From Ligustrum vulgare (lineage: Eukaryota > Streptophyta > Magnoliopsida > Lamiales > Oleaceae), in contig OY743184.1 of NCBI GenBank assembly GCA_963555705.1, positions 21,860,859 through 21,924,858 of the forward strand: DNA of 64,000 nt, given 5' to 3'. The notes beneath the pieces are model-generated. The model saw nothing but the letters and a program-made list of their open reading frames with translations. It made no database searches and was not told the DNA's origin. A program made the position numbers and the translations under genes. Positions 1 to 9,831 of the stretch are shown one piece after another (within the stretch, counting starts at the first letter, position 1; every line of letters starts with the position of its first letter).

Positions 1-2094
1 TGCTGAGCTTTAAATGAGATAGAAATCAAAAGTGAGTTTCAGTGGTCTTTCCTTAATTTCTTTGTTGTGCTTTAAATGAGATTGATTTGTTCATTAGATC
101 AAAAAATGATTTAAATGAGATTAATTTGTTCATTTGCTGAAATGAAAAGAAGTCATACAAAAGCTATTTTAGAGTGTCACTGGTTTTGAGATGAAAAAGA
201 AGTTAGCATTTGTATGGGTAAGACTCATTTCTTGAAAACTTCAGATGAGATTTACTAATGTTTACCTAATGCCATTAATTTTTCTGCAATTCCATATTTA
301 CAAGTGTAAGAGAAAGAGAAAGTATGGCATAATGAAAAAGGATGTCATGACTTTGTGAAATCTGTTTACTAGGGTCAAGAAGAATGTATATATTCTGGAA
401 TACAAGTCTCTGTTTCTGAAGGATTTGAACCAACTGTGGAAAAAGAAATATCTTGATCTTCATGACGTAATTGACAATATTCGTAGTCAAATACATTGTT
501 AATGTGTGTATTTACTATTTAGTATTTATTGATATTTTTAGGTACTGCTTTCGATTTTTCTTTCAGTCAAGTCTAATTTACTACTCAAATTCTAAGCCTT
601 TGTTTGAATCAATTTAATGATCTATAAGTGGCCAAAATTCATTTTCAACCGCACATTTTAATGGATCCATACCATCTTTTTATCACAAATTCTATTTATA
701 ATTCATTGTTAAATCCTTAAATCTTCCAAACATACTGTTAAATTATTAGTGGAGCTGGTGAGTTCATCTTTTATAATGTCTTCATCAGATTTTTCAATTA
801 TTTGTTGTTGGCCTTTTATTGCATCATTTGATATCCATTTATAGTAATATGCTTTTTTAATGACAGATTAATAAGTTCAAATCCTAACTTCATGATTTCC
901 TTCTTTTTCTATGCATACAGGTCACGAAATCCCAAGACTTAAGTGTGGATCTATACATTACCTGAACTGCTTCAGTCCCGTTCTGGTTTTTATTTTTTCT
1001 TAGATGGTAAAGATTCCAAATTTCTTTTTTTTTTTCTTTTTTTTTTGGTCATTTAAAGAGGTAATGAGAGAATCAATATTTCTTATACAAATTGAATGTG
1101 TTGGAATCTTCTAGGAGGTCCCATTCATAATATGCTTACAGATTCCATGTGGTAAAGTCTTGTTTGGACTGAACTAATTGTTACTATTTAATTTTTTTTA
1201 CGTCAGAAGAAAGAAAAACTAGGAGTTCATTCATTGTCTTACCTATATTTATTTGGTATGTGTAATTTAATTACAGTATCAACACACAGATTTAGGTACA
1301 TAAATCATGTTTCAATGTTAATAACACATTTGATTGACTTACATTTTTGGTTTGCCTGAGATGAAATTATTATTGCATGAATTATAACAGGTAAAGATGA
1401 CGATCATAGCTATTGTTGCTACCTATTAGGCAATCTATTATATTATTTTAAAAGAATCTTATCCCCTTCTATATATTAATTTTTAAGTTCATTTACATTT
1501 TTTCTTATTAGTTTTATTTTATTCCGACAGTTAATTCTTATTTTGAGGAGTTCAGACTCATGTGTGTGTGTGTGTGTGTGTAATTTTTTGTGTTTTCTAT
1601 TATAAAAGGCTTAAATTTGTCTTTTATTGATATTTTCTTTTTCTTTTTTTCATATTATTAGATGTGGATGATGAAGTTCTTTTATTGAGACCATGAAAAT
1701 TTAATGAAATCTACATGTATTATTCTTGCGTCCAGAACCATAATAGAACTTTTTTGCACAGCATTACGTGACATCAACATTGTTGAAAGTTTTTTAAGAT
1801 TAATATTCATGTTAATCTGTGATATAGATGAGGTCAAAGAGAAAGCAATCTGATATGTTAAATCACATCTAGAACTTCGCATTTATTTTTCTTTTATTGA
1901 TGATTTTTCTTATGATGTTTGGTCTCTCTTTTGATCCAATATTTTTTCTAATCCATTTCGATTTTGCAGAGATGAACTAAGTATGATCTTGAAAGCTTCA
2001 TTTTCTAGGCGTCAAAGTGAAGCAATTTTTGAGTTGCGGGAATGGATTTTAATTCATATTTAATTGGTTCAGCTAGCAGACTTCTATTTCAGAA
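1..2094. other. non-coding or unrecognised AT-rich DNA
   Basis: No credible gene was recognised here. The stretch is AT-rich with only short ORFs, and contains a TG dinucleotide repeat at about 1561-1581 and T-rich tracts near 1023-1047. It may belong to the intron and exon remains of the coiled-coil relic that follows, or to the body of the Helitron that ends at 3961. Confidence 0.4.
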
Positions 2095-2675
2095 TAAAAG
2101 CCTTCTTAGATAAAGAACGTGATCAGAGAAGAGAAGAGCTAGAGAAATTTGTTGTAGATATAAAAGCAGAGAGTCCAGGATGAGGCTGAGGCTTAGGAGG
2201 AAATAAAACGAGTATTAGATTCTCATTGAGACAACAGAAAGAGCAACAAGAAGTTATAAATGAGCTTCAGGTAGAATTTTTTTTTCTATGATCGTTGCTT
2301 CTTCATGCGTATGGCAATTAGTTATTACATGGTTGGCTTTTTATGATTTTAGGAAGCAGAGAAGGAAAGGTGTTCATTAGTGGAAACTTTAAGGTCCAAA
2401 TTAGTATGCTGTACTTATACATTATTATGCTATTAAACTTTGCAAAATCATTTATTTGCTCTGGTGATAAGATGGTGGACTCTTTCAAGTACTCATTCTG
2501 ATACAATTTACCATTTAGAGCGTTTCTTGAAAATTTTAAAGGCATAATGTGATTTCTATTTTTACTCTGGGTTTTACTCAATCTGTGAAACTTTTCCTTT
2601 CCTTCAGTCTTGATAAAGAAATTTTGGACCGTTATCTTGAAGTAGTTTTGAAGGGAAACAGAGATGGGTTGAAGG
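2095..2675 (+). pseudogene. decayed coiled-coil gene fragment (exon-like blocks)
   Basis: Three blocks look like exon remains on the plus strand. Block one, about 2095-2270, reads as charged helical protein (for example KAFLDKERDQRREELEKFVV) but is broken by stop codons and a frameshift near 2180. It ends at CAG followed by GT, a possible splice donor. Block two, about 2354-2401, follows TTTTAG and reads EAEKERCSLVETLRSK. Block three, about 2608-2673, follows TTCAG, reads LDKEILDRYLEVVLKGNRDG and ends at AAG followed by GT. The composition suggests a coiled-coil protein, but I do not recognise the family. The broken frame indicates a pseudogene. It has the same orientation as the transporter fragment downstream, which fits capture by a single Helitron. 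Confidence 0.3.
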
Positions 2676-3499
2676 TAAATTTACCTCAATTATTCTTATT
2701 TATAGGCACCTTGAAAATTTAGATCAGTATCTTGTAGGCATCTTCTATCTGCAGTTTCTTCATTCCTTTTGCTTCCTTTTCACCAAGTGAATGAAGACCT
2801 CTTTTATTGTTCCTAACTAAAATAGAAACTACGGCTGCAGATAGAGGATCCACCACAAAGAAAGCATATGGTGTATTCTGGGAGGTGTCGTTCTTACAGG
2901 AATCATGAAGGTTCATACTCTGTCAACTCTCCCTTCCGTGACACAACATCATCAATGAATAAAATGTTTCTTTTAACATTGGTTTCTTTGTACTCAAATG
3001 AGGTCTACAATGATCATTTTCGCGCTTTCTGAATGGGTACATTTAGCAATAGACCGCATGGAAATAAATTTTGTTTCCAAATGTATTTTGATATGTTATT
3101 TTTTCTTAATTTTTTCTTAATTTAAACCAATAAAAATGTTATTTAGTTTAAAATACTTATTCTCAAGTTACTTTATGTAAACTTTTTAAGTGTAGTCGAA
3201 CATACTAATAATTTTCTACTCGCGTAGAAGGACCGTAAGTCTCCCTACCTAAAATCATGAACATGTCTAAGACATGATTGTAAAAATTGAGATCATTTAA
3301 CAGTATTGTAGGATGCACCTAAATTCTGGATTAGCCGGCAAGATTATTTGGAAGAGGGAATTGCTTGTTTAAGTAAATGTGGCCAGGTCGAAACTTCATC
3401 TTTTTGTTAGATTCATTCTCTCCCAAACAGAAGCTTAAGAAGATTAAAAATCTTAAAATCCATGTATTATTGACAGAAGTTGAGTTGCCATGAAGAGTC

Positions 3500-3824
3500 T
3501 CTAGGTAATGAGCAGGTGTCATAACAAGGTCAAAAACGTGATTTACGAGTACAAGAAAATTAGTGGAGCTGATTACATGTTTCTTGTTTTTAATGCTTTG
3601 GGGCAGATTACATTTGCATATGCTGGCCATGCTCTGTTGCTTGAAATTCAAGTCACAACTCCATCCTCTTCTAAGAAGCCCTCCAAGATTGTAGTGTGGA
3701 AAGGTGGTGTTTTCGCATATTTCATCAATGAATTTGCTATTTCCCTGTTGCTATGATTCGATATTGGGCATTTGACAAACATGTAGCTGATAATGTGCTG
3801 GTTGTACTTCAGACATCATTATGA
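3500..3824 (+). pseudogene. lysine/histidine-type amino-acid transporter fragment
   Basis: The translated sequence contains the block FNALGQITFAYAGHALLLEI, then PSSSKKPSKIVVWKGGVFAYF. This is characteristic of plant LHT-type amino-acid permeases (AAAP family), membrane carriers that import amino acids with protons. The reading frame shifts near 3732. In the new frame it continues as CYFPVAMIRYWAFDKHVADN, the expected next membrane segment, up to a TGA at 3822-3824. Only about 105 of the usual 430-440 residues are present, with no start and no neighbouring exons recognised, so it cannot make a transporter. It lies about 110 bases before a Helitron-type 3' end and is best read as a captured gene fragment. 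Confidence 0.75.
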
Positions 3825-3934
3825 CTCTTCAGTCTTACTCTTTATCAATTATTATCATCTATACATCAGATTTTGCAAAATTTCTATTACAAATACATTA
3901 AAATAACACTAATAAATTCAACTGTAGAACGGTT

Positions 3935-3961
3935 CTCGTACAACGTACGAGTCGAAACTAG
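3935..3961 (+). mobile_element. Helitron-type 3' terminus (first unit)
   Basis: CTCGTAC and GTACGAG pair across a three-base loop to give a 7-bp hairpin (3935-3951). Six bases later comes CTAG (3958-3961), followed by T. A short GC-rich hairpin just inside a terminal CTAG or CTRR, with insertion between A and T, is the hallmark of plant Helitron 3' ends. The same arrangement recurs at 9103-9131. The 5' end of this unit was not found and may lie outside the window. Confidence 0.65.
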
Positions 3962-4236
3962 TATATACTATAATAAGAGGTGCTTTGTTAACTATTCATT
4001 TTTGGTTGTTAGTATTCACACATGAAAGTCAACAATTTCTTAAATTTTTTTCATCACCCTATATTAAAAGATCCACTTCAATAATACCATTCATTTTTGT
4101 CCCCTAGTTTTCACACATCTTCTCTGAACTGGTTTAACACTGTAGAAATAATTGACAAGATAAAGGTAAAATATAGGGTCTCCTTCCTTCAACGCTCTCC
4201 CACCTATCTCAGCCTTCTCTCTTCTTCGATTCTTCG

Positions 4237-4500
4237 ATGTCTACTGCAACACTAATCGGCGCCGCTCCTTCACTGTCGAGTTCTCCGGAAACAGCCGTTG
4301 TTCTTCTCCTGCTGTATTCGAGTTTCCCTTTATTCTTCGACAGTTCTTCATCCATGATTGTATTAAAAGCAGATTCTTGTTGCATTTTTTTTAATGCTTT
4401 ATGTGATTTATTTTTTTCTTTTTTCTTGTGGATATAAAAGATCCTATCAGTGCTTGCTTTTGAAGGTGGAACTCGGAGAAACATTCCCAAGTTTGAGGTG
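4237..4500 (+). pseudogene. possible first-exon fragment of an unrecognised gene
   Basis: A pyrimidine-rich leader (about 4180-4236) precedes an ATG at 4237. It opens a Ser/Ala/Leu-rich reading frame (MSTATLIGAAPSLSSSPETA) that resembles an organelle-targeting or signal-like N terminus. After about 70 bases the frame becomes T-rich and low in complexity. A second exon-like block, about 4465-4497, ends at GAG followed by GTGAGT, a good splice donor. I do not recognise the product. GC content is locally higher than the flanks, as expected for coding DNA. It may be a captured gene 5' end inside the Helitron; it could also be chance. Confidence 0.25.
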
Positions 4501-5657
4501 AGTTCCTATTTTCACTAAAATTTGTGCTTATCTAGATCGATACAACGTTCTATTTTCTGTTCAGGATATTTTCAACTTAAATATAGATGCTTTCAGCAAT
4601 TTATACTTCTTTGGTACTTTTTATATGTTAGATCTTTTAATTCTAACTGTAAATGTGGGTTGAAGTGGAATGGCTATAAATTTGAACTTTGTTTATTTGC
4701 TCACTCTGGGTGCTTTGAAGAAAGCAAAGGCATGATTGCTTCTGGGAAAATTTGAAATTCATGAACTGATTACTCTGAACTAACCACTGTTCTTGTAAAT
4801 CCTTATGGAGAGCAATTTTATAAAAAGTATATGTCCTAACAATATTTCAGTAAAGAATTGCTCCTCGGTGATGGTTTTGAAATTGATAGGCTACTTTAGT
4901 TGCCTCACTCAAATATTAAGTAATGAAAGGATTTTATGGTGGAGAAAAGGATTGCTAAACCAAGGGGTTGTTATCTAGAAAATAGAAACTAGATGGAATG
5001 TCAAACACTTAGTTGATTGAAGTTACATTTTGTTGAATAAAATGTTGTAATAATTCTGTGTTCTGAACTCAATCTGTAAAAAAGGATGGTCTATTCAGAT
5101 GTAAGTCTCTGGATGCATACTTTTGATTGATAGGGTAGCATTATTTTCTTTGGGTCTAGGCATCTTGGCATTTCATACACTAAGCCTTTGTTCAGAGGCT
5201 GTACAAGTGATTATAATCACTTTTTTTGCGGATCTTGCATGGATGTAGAGTTAAAAACTGGAGAGAGAAAAAATGTACGATTAACAAGTTGTATGGGAAA
5301 TTGGACCGACTATAAATTGGTTTATAAACCCATTACCAAACAGAGGCTAAGACACAACATAAGGAAGCCCATTGGAAGATTCAGCCTTGCAAGAATGTTT
5401 AATGCTCTTATAGCTATATAAAGGATGACATAACTTACAGTATTTCACTATTAATTTACATAATTGAGTAGAGCATGGAAAATGCAAAAATATTGTCTTA
5501 CTTTTTAGGCTGTAATATAGTTACATGAAATCTCGAATTAAGAAGGATGTAACTAGCTTCACTATAATGGATATGTTAGATGAAATGAATCTGAATTAAT
5601 CTAGCCATTTTTAGATTAAATGAATATAGCCATTCACTATAATTACATCAAATATTT

Positions 5658-5658
<1 letters not shown>
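4501..5658. other. no recognisable gene
   Basis: AT-rich DNA with short ORFs only. The longest, at 5188-5421 on the plus strand (77 codons), has no motif that I recognise. Probably Helitron body or intron remains. Confidence 0.3.

Positions 5659-5693
<35 letters not shown>
5659..5693. repeat. 35-base poly(T) tract
   Basis: An uninterrupted run of about 35 T. It could be the poly(A) tail of a minus-strand retrocopy, but nothing recognisable lies on its right-hand side apart from a MITE. Confidence 0.8.
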
Positions 5694-5733
5694 CAGTGTA
5701 TATTGAGATACAAGCTTAGCATTTATAAACTAA

Positions 5734-5911
5734 GAGCTTGTTTGGTAATGGTAAAATTTTTACCACAACTTTTCAAATTCAATCTCAACCATCTATTCTT
5801 AGTCAAACCCACCATTTTTTACTTTTCAAATATTTTTAAACCACACATTCATAAAAAAATTTAAAAAAAAAACTACAAAAATCAAAACTTTTCACATTAC
5901 CAAACAGGCTC
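5734..5911. mobile_element. Tourist-like MITE
   Basis: The terminal inverted repeats are GAGCTTGTTTGGTAATG at the left and CATTACCAAACAGGCTC at the right. They are flanked by TAA on both sides (5731-5733 and 5912-5914). A 3-bp TAA duplication is typical of PIF/Harbinger-derived MITEs. The 178-bp interior is AT-rich and non-coding. Confidence 0.75.
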
Positions 5912-6087
5912 TAAGCCTCACTTTGGTAACACTGTTTGATTAAAGTGGTTTATTAATGATTTTGAGATAAAAAGTAGTGATTGAAAATTAGAGAGAGAAA
6001 ATGTGTGTGATATAATGTATATTTGACCATTGGATTCTTATAATTGCCTTGAGCACATATATTCTGTTTGCATTTTCTTTCATAGTA

Positions 6088-6307
6088 TTGTTTTGTGTAA
6101 TAGACAAAGTTGGAAGTTCCCTCTAATTTTTAGGTGATGTTTTATTTTCAAAATGATATTTGGAATTTTTATAGTTTTAAATTAAATGCTAAGCATAGAT
6201 AATTCTACGCAGTAGTATAGATATTATTTTGTTACTTTCTGACATTTTACATATTCTTTTATTTTTAAGACCATGCGATAATGTGTTGTTCTTTTACATA
6301 ACTATAA
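6088..6307. repeat. 215-bp direct repeat, left copy
   Basis: Nearly identical to 7763-7977, apart from a short gap around TTTTTATAG and single-base differences. The two copies bracket a Ty3/Gypsy fragment. The unit is too long to be a target-site duplication. Confidence 0.85.
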
Positions 6308-7762
6308 CTCATAATTGAATGGGAGGAACACACATAAACCATAATTTGTGAGCTTTTGAGCCTAAGAGCTGTTTTTAATACTTATGAGCTCGTAATTCTT
6401 TGATGTGTGTCCTGCATGGTTGGGTTATGCTTGGATGTGCTTTCCTGTGCAAGCTGTGTAGCTTCTTAACTTAAGTGCAAATTATAGCAAAGGCAATAGG
6501 TTAAGCCAAATTTGACTTGCTAAAAGAGCCTACCTTGCTACATGGACCAATAGAAGCCCTTTGTGCCTTAGCCTTTCTTTGAATTTTTATGCCACGCTAC
6601 AAGCCACGAATATCCTTTCTGTCGCATTATCTTTGTTTTGAACCCATAGAGAAGGGATTTGCAAGTTTTTGTTGATTGAGGATTGTGCTATGGTCTAAGT
6701 CCAAGAAGTTGAAATGGTTATCTTGTGTTGAGCATTGGTTGTGTAATGGACTGAATTCAGGGGATTGAAATTCTATCTTGTGATTGAGAAAAAGTTGCAT
6801 TCTTTATTTGAAAAAAAAAAAAAAAAGAGAAACAAAAAGAAAAAGAAAGGACGAGATTCAAGTGTGAATAAAGTTGGGTAGCGGGAGATAATTAAGTTTA
6901 TGTTAAGAGTGAAGGAAGTAATGTCGTTTTGAATTGAATTAGCTTGCAAAATTCCTTCTCGACTCAGCCTAGATATATCCTTTTTCTACCTGACCTGAAG
7001 CCCCGTTACAACCAAAATAAAGACCTTTGCGTTGCACTTATTTTAATGTTGGCTCCGGTTATGACAGTTAAGCAATCTGTGGTACTGACTTATCCATGTA
7101 GAGAGCTGAGCGAAAATAGCAAACCCTTATACACTTTGTGCGAAGAGAGAAATATCTCGTGAGGGTGTTAAAACCCATTACATATACTTATGAGTGGTTT
7201 GAATTGCTTGGTCTAGGGTTGTTGCTATGAATGTGGTCGGGGATACTGTGTTGACTGAATCCACATCATGAACTACTCGGTCTACGAGACTGATTTCCTC
7301 TGGAGTTTGGCGAAACTATTTTCCTTGTAGTCACTCATAAATGATTGGGAGGTGAGTGAATACGAGAGGTGCAAGGAAATAAACCATATCGAGCCATGAT
7401 TGGGATGGGAAAAAAGGGCGTTGCATCTCTAACACACACTAACACAATCCGATCATGCAATGGAACATTTTTGTTAAAAAAAAGTGGGTTGCAACCTCAA
7501 GCCTATCCTTTTCTTTGTAAATCTTTGTTCGAGGACGAACAATGGTTCAAGTGTGGGGGGATTTGATAAATGTTATATTTACGTTTATTTTATGCACTTA
7601 TAACCATGAATAAGCAACAATGTGATTCTATCTAAGTATTATTAATGCATTTTATATTTTATATTGTATAGGATCATAAAAGAAGAGAAAAAAAGAAAAA
7701 AAAGACCAAAATGCACTCAAAACTGAAGATTGAGGACTTAGGTGCAAAATTGGTCACGGCCG
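6308..7762 (+). mobile_element. Ty3/Gypsy 3'-end fragment (untranslated region, polypurine tract, start of LTR)
   Basis: The diagnostic part is about 7528-7575: GAGGACGAACAATGGTTCAA, then a G-rich polypurine tract (GTGTGGGGGG) at 7551-7560, then an LTR beginning TGATAAATG at 7564. The same GAGGACGAACAAT phrase precedes the 3' LTR of the large Gypsy element at 36258. No gag or pol domain is visible. The LTR stops after about 200 bases, where the second copy of the 215-bp repeat begins. The fragment therefore lost both its coding part and most of its LTR. Confidence 0.6.
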
Positions 7763-7977
7763 TATTATTTTGTGTAATAGACAAAGTTGGAAGTTCCCTC
7801 TAATTTTTAGGTGATGTTTTATTTTCAAAATGATATTTGGAATTAGTTTTAAATTAAATGCTGAGCATAGATAATTCTACGCAGTAGTATAGATATTATT
7901 TTGTTACTTTCTGACATTTTACATATTCTTTTATTTTTAAGACCATGCGATAATGTGTTGTTCTTTTACATAACTAT
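7763..7977. repeat. 215-bp direct repeat, right copy
   Basis: Right-hand partner of 6088-6307. The sequence continues into 7978-8140, a short plus-strand open stretch that I do not recognise. Confidence 0.85.
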
Positions 7978-8372
7978 ACTTGTTTTGACTATAATTTTCG
8001 GGGCATCAAGCGATATTATTTTAAGACATGCCCATGTTTTTGCTGTTCGCGGCACGAATTTTATGATGGATGTTAGAACTGTAGCTGCTAAGAGCTTAAA
8101 GATGCAATACTTTGGGAAATTCCTGTTGCTAAAGGTTTGACTCCAGGAATAGAATCTAATAAAAACATAATATTAATTGGCCAAGCACATAGTTCATAGC
8201 TGTATACATTTCTAATTTCTAAGGTAGGTACAGAAGCTAAGCAAATTTTACTTGACCTTTTTGTACAATGAAATGATGACACGTTTTGTAAGGTGGATTA
8301 GATGGTACTGACAAGAGACCTGTAAATCTTCTGTAGCTATCTAATAGATGAAATATATAAAAAGCTAGTGAT

Positions 8373-9033
8373 CATATCCATTCACCCAAAATAAATCAAG
8401 CCTTTCTACACGCGCTTGAACGATGATGGGATAGCAGCATTCGACCTAATTGTACCTAAGGTTTGAACAAACCATTCATATTTCAGATTAAATCAAGTAG
8501 GTGTTTGTTTGTTTGTTTTTCTTTCTTTCTTTCTTTCGAGGTTAACTTAATCCAAGCTATAATTTGATCGATAATTTCAGGTCGGAATTCTTATTAGAGG
8601 AAGCCAAAACGAGGAACGGTTCAATGTATTAAGTACAAGATATAAATTTCTTTACTTATAAACAACCAAGATTATCCTCTGCTTGAAGTTTCAAAAATTT
8701 AAGAAAATTCTTGTGTAAATCATTGCAGAACCAATTAAATGGGGTTGGCAAAAGAGTAGTACGAATGGTATCTAGGTCTTTGCTGGCATGGAATCACGAA
8801 ATGTTTCATTTTGGGTTTCACATTTTTATTTGATTCATTGGTTATTTTGGGTTTCACATTTTTATTTGATTCATTGGTTCTTTATGCCGTTTGACTCAAT
8901 GATGTAAGAGGTGCTGATCCATTTCCTAGAAGTTTTGGCAAAGCAAAGAAGACATTAGAGGAAGTTTCATCTAAATTGCTGAAGGTTGAGTGGATGGAGA
9001 ATTTATCAAATATTTCATTTACGGATTAAAGAA
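8373..9033 (+). pseudogene. asparaginyl-tRNA synthetase C-terminal fragment
   Basis: Class-II asparaginyl-tRNA synthetases attach asparagine to its tRNA. Four successive pieces match their C-terminal catalytic region in the right order: KPFYTRLNDDG and AAFDLIVPK (8397-8460); GILIRGSQNEERFNVL after a retained intron ending TTTCAG (8580-8640); EWYLGLCWHGITKC, matching the EWYLDLRRHGTVKH region (8763-8805); and PFPRSFGKAK, the family's near-terminal motif (8916-8950). A stop codon precedes IKPFY, a 36-bp duplication interrupts the third piece, and frames differ between pieces. The retained intron shows it came from genomic DNA rather than mRNA. It lies just before a Helitron 3' end, consistent with capture. 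Confidence 0.75.
8808..8879. repeat. 36-bp tandem duplication
   Basis: A 36-bp unit beginning ATTTTGGGTTTCACATTT occurs twice in a row (8808-8843, 8844-8879). It interrupts the asparaginyl-tRNA synthetase fragment. Confidence 0.9.
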
Positions 9034-9102
9034 CTTTGTCCACCCATATATACATGTAAAATTTGTAAATATTCACGCAAACAAATTCGATATCAAAACG
9101 AT

Positions 9103-9131
9103 ACTCGTACATCGTACGAGTCCGTCACTAG
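9103..9131 (+). mobile_element. Helitron-type 3' terminus (second unit)
   Basis: An 8-bp perfect stem with a three-base loop, then CCGTCA and CTAG before T. The hairpin core CTCGTAC/GTACGAG is the same as at 3935-3951, so both ends belong to one family. Confidence 0.7.
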
Positions 9132-9218
9132 TATATATATAAGAATGTAGGTACATATCTCAGAAAATTCTATGCAAAAGCCTATAGCAATCCGGTGCCT
9201 CGATTTGGATGAATATTT

Positions 9219-9382
9219 CCGTTTGGTAAAAGCATATTATTAATTTATATAATTTATAAATTATATAATTTTTCAAATTACTTTTTAACCACACATATTT
9301 TCTCTCCTCAATTTTCAACCACTATTTTTTACCTCAAAATTATAAATAAATCAATTTATAAATCAAATAGTGTTACCAAACG
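9219..9382. mobile_element. MITE-like inverted-repeat element
   Basis: CCGTTTGGTAA at the left pairs with TTACCAAACG at the right. The interior holds the AT-rich 'CTTTTTAACCACACA' type sequence shared by other elements in this window (53934, 60688). Confidence 0.55.
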
Positions 9383-9831
9383 AAAAAAATTATTCGAACA
9401 CTGTTAATTGAAATAAAATTTGATGTTATATGATTGTTTTACCCTATTAACTCATATGAAAATCACTATTTAGTATCTATATTGTGTCAGTTCAGTCACG
9501 TGAAAATCTAATTCACATATTTAAATGGTTTGGAAACTAGAATATCACTCTTGAAGGTTAAAAACCACAATAACACCAAGTCAAAACTTTGAGACCACGT
9601 CCCTAATTTACCCGTTTTACAAGCACGAACTTGTAAATATAATATTTAATGTTACATTTTGGTAAAGATAATAGTCATTTCATCACAAAAATATATAGAT
9701 TCAGTTTGTCGATGGTACCATTCATATTTAAATTTCTTCAAAGATGCTACAGGCATCAAGGAAATACATAGATGAAATACTAACAGGATAGTCGACCACT
9801 AAATTGTCTGCTTAAGTTTTGGAATAGGATT

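Larger units (their letters stand above)
3962..9131 (+). mobile_element. candidate second Helitron with captured gene fragments
   Basis: The right end is an 8-bp hairpin (ACTCGTAC, loop ATC, GTACGAGT, 9103-9121), then six bases and CTAG at 9128-9131 followed by T. The left end is inferred. Directly after the first unit's CTAG comes TATACTATAATAAGAGGTGC, which resembles the usual plant Helitron 5' end (TCTATACTATAATAAA...) but lacks a clean TC. The body carries a possible first exon at 4237, a Ty3/Gypsy fragment between two 215-bp repeats, and an asparaginyl-tRNA synthetase fragment, all in plus orientation. No Rep/helicase is visible, so it would be non-autonomous. The 3' end is fairly firm; the 5' end is tentative. 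Confidence 0.5.

Noticed and set aside
4209..4490. 93-codon minus-strand ORF opposite the possible first exon at 4237
   Set aside because: It is a shadow of the GC-richer plus-strand block, with no domain.
7901..8140. 79-codon plus-strand ORF as an upstream exon of the asparaginyl-tRNA synthetase fragment
   Set aside because: The open stretch is in the right orientation, but I could not match its translation to any part of the synthetase.
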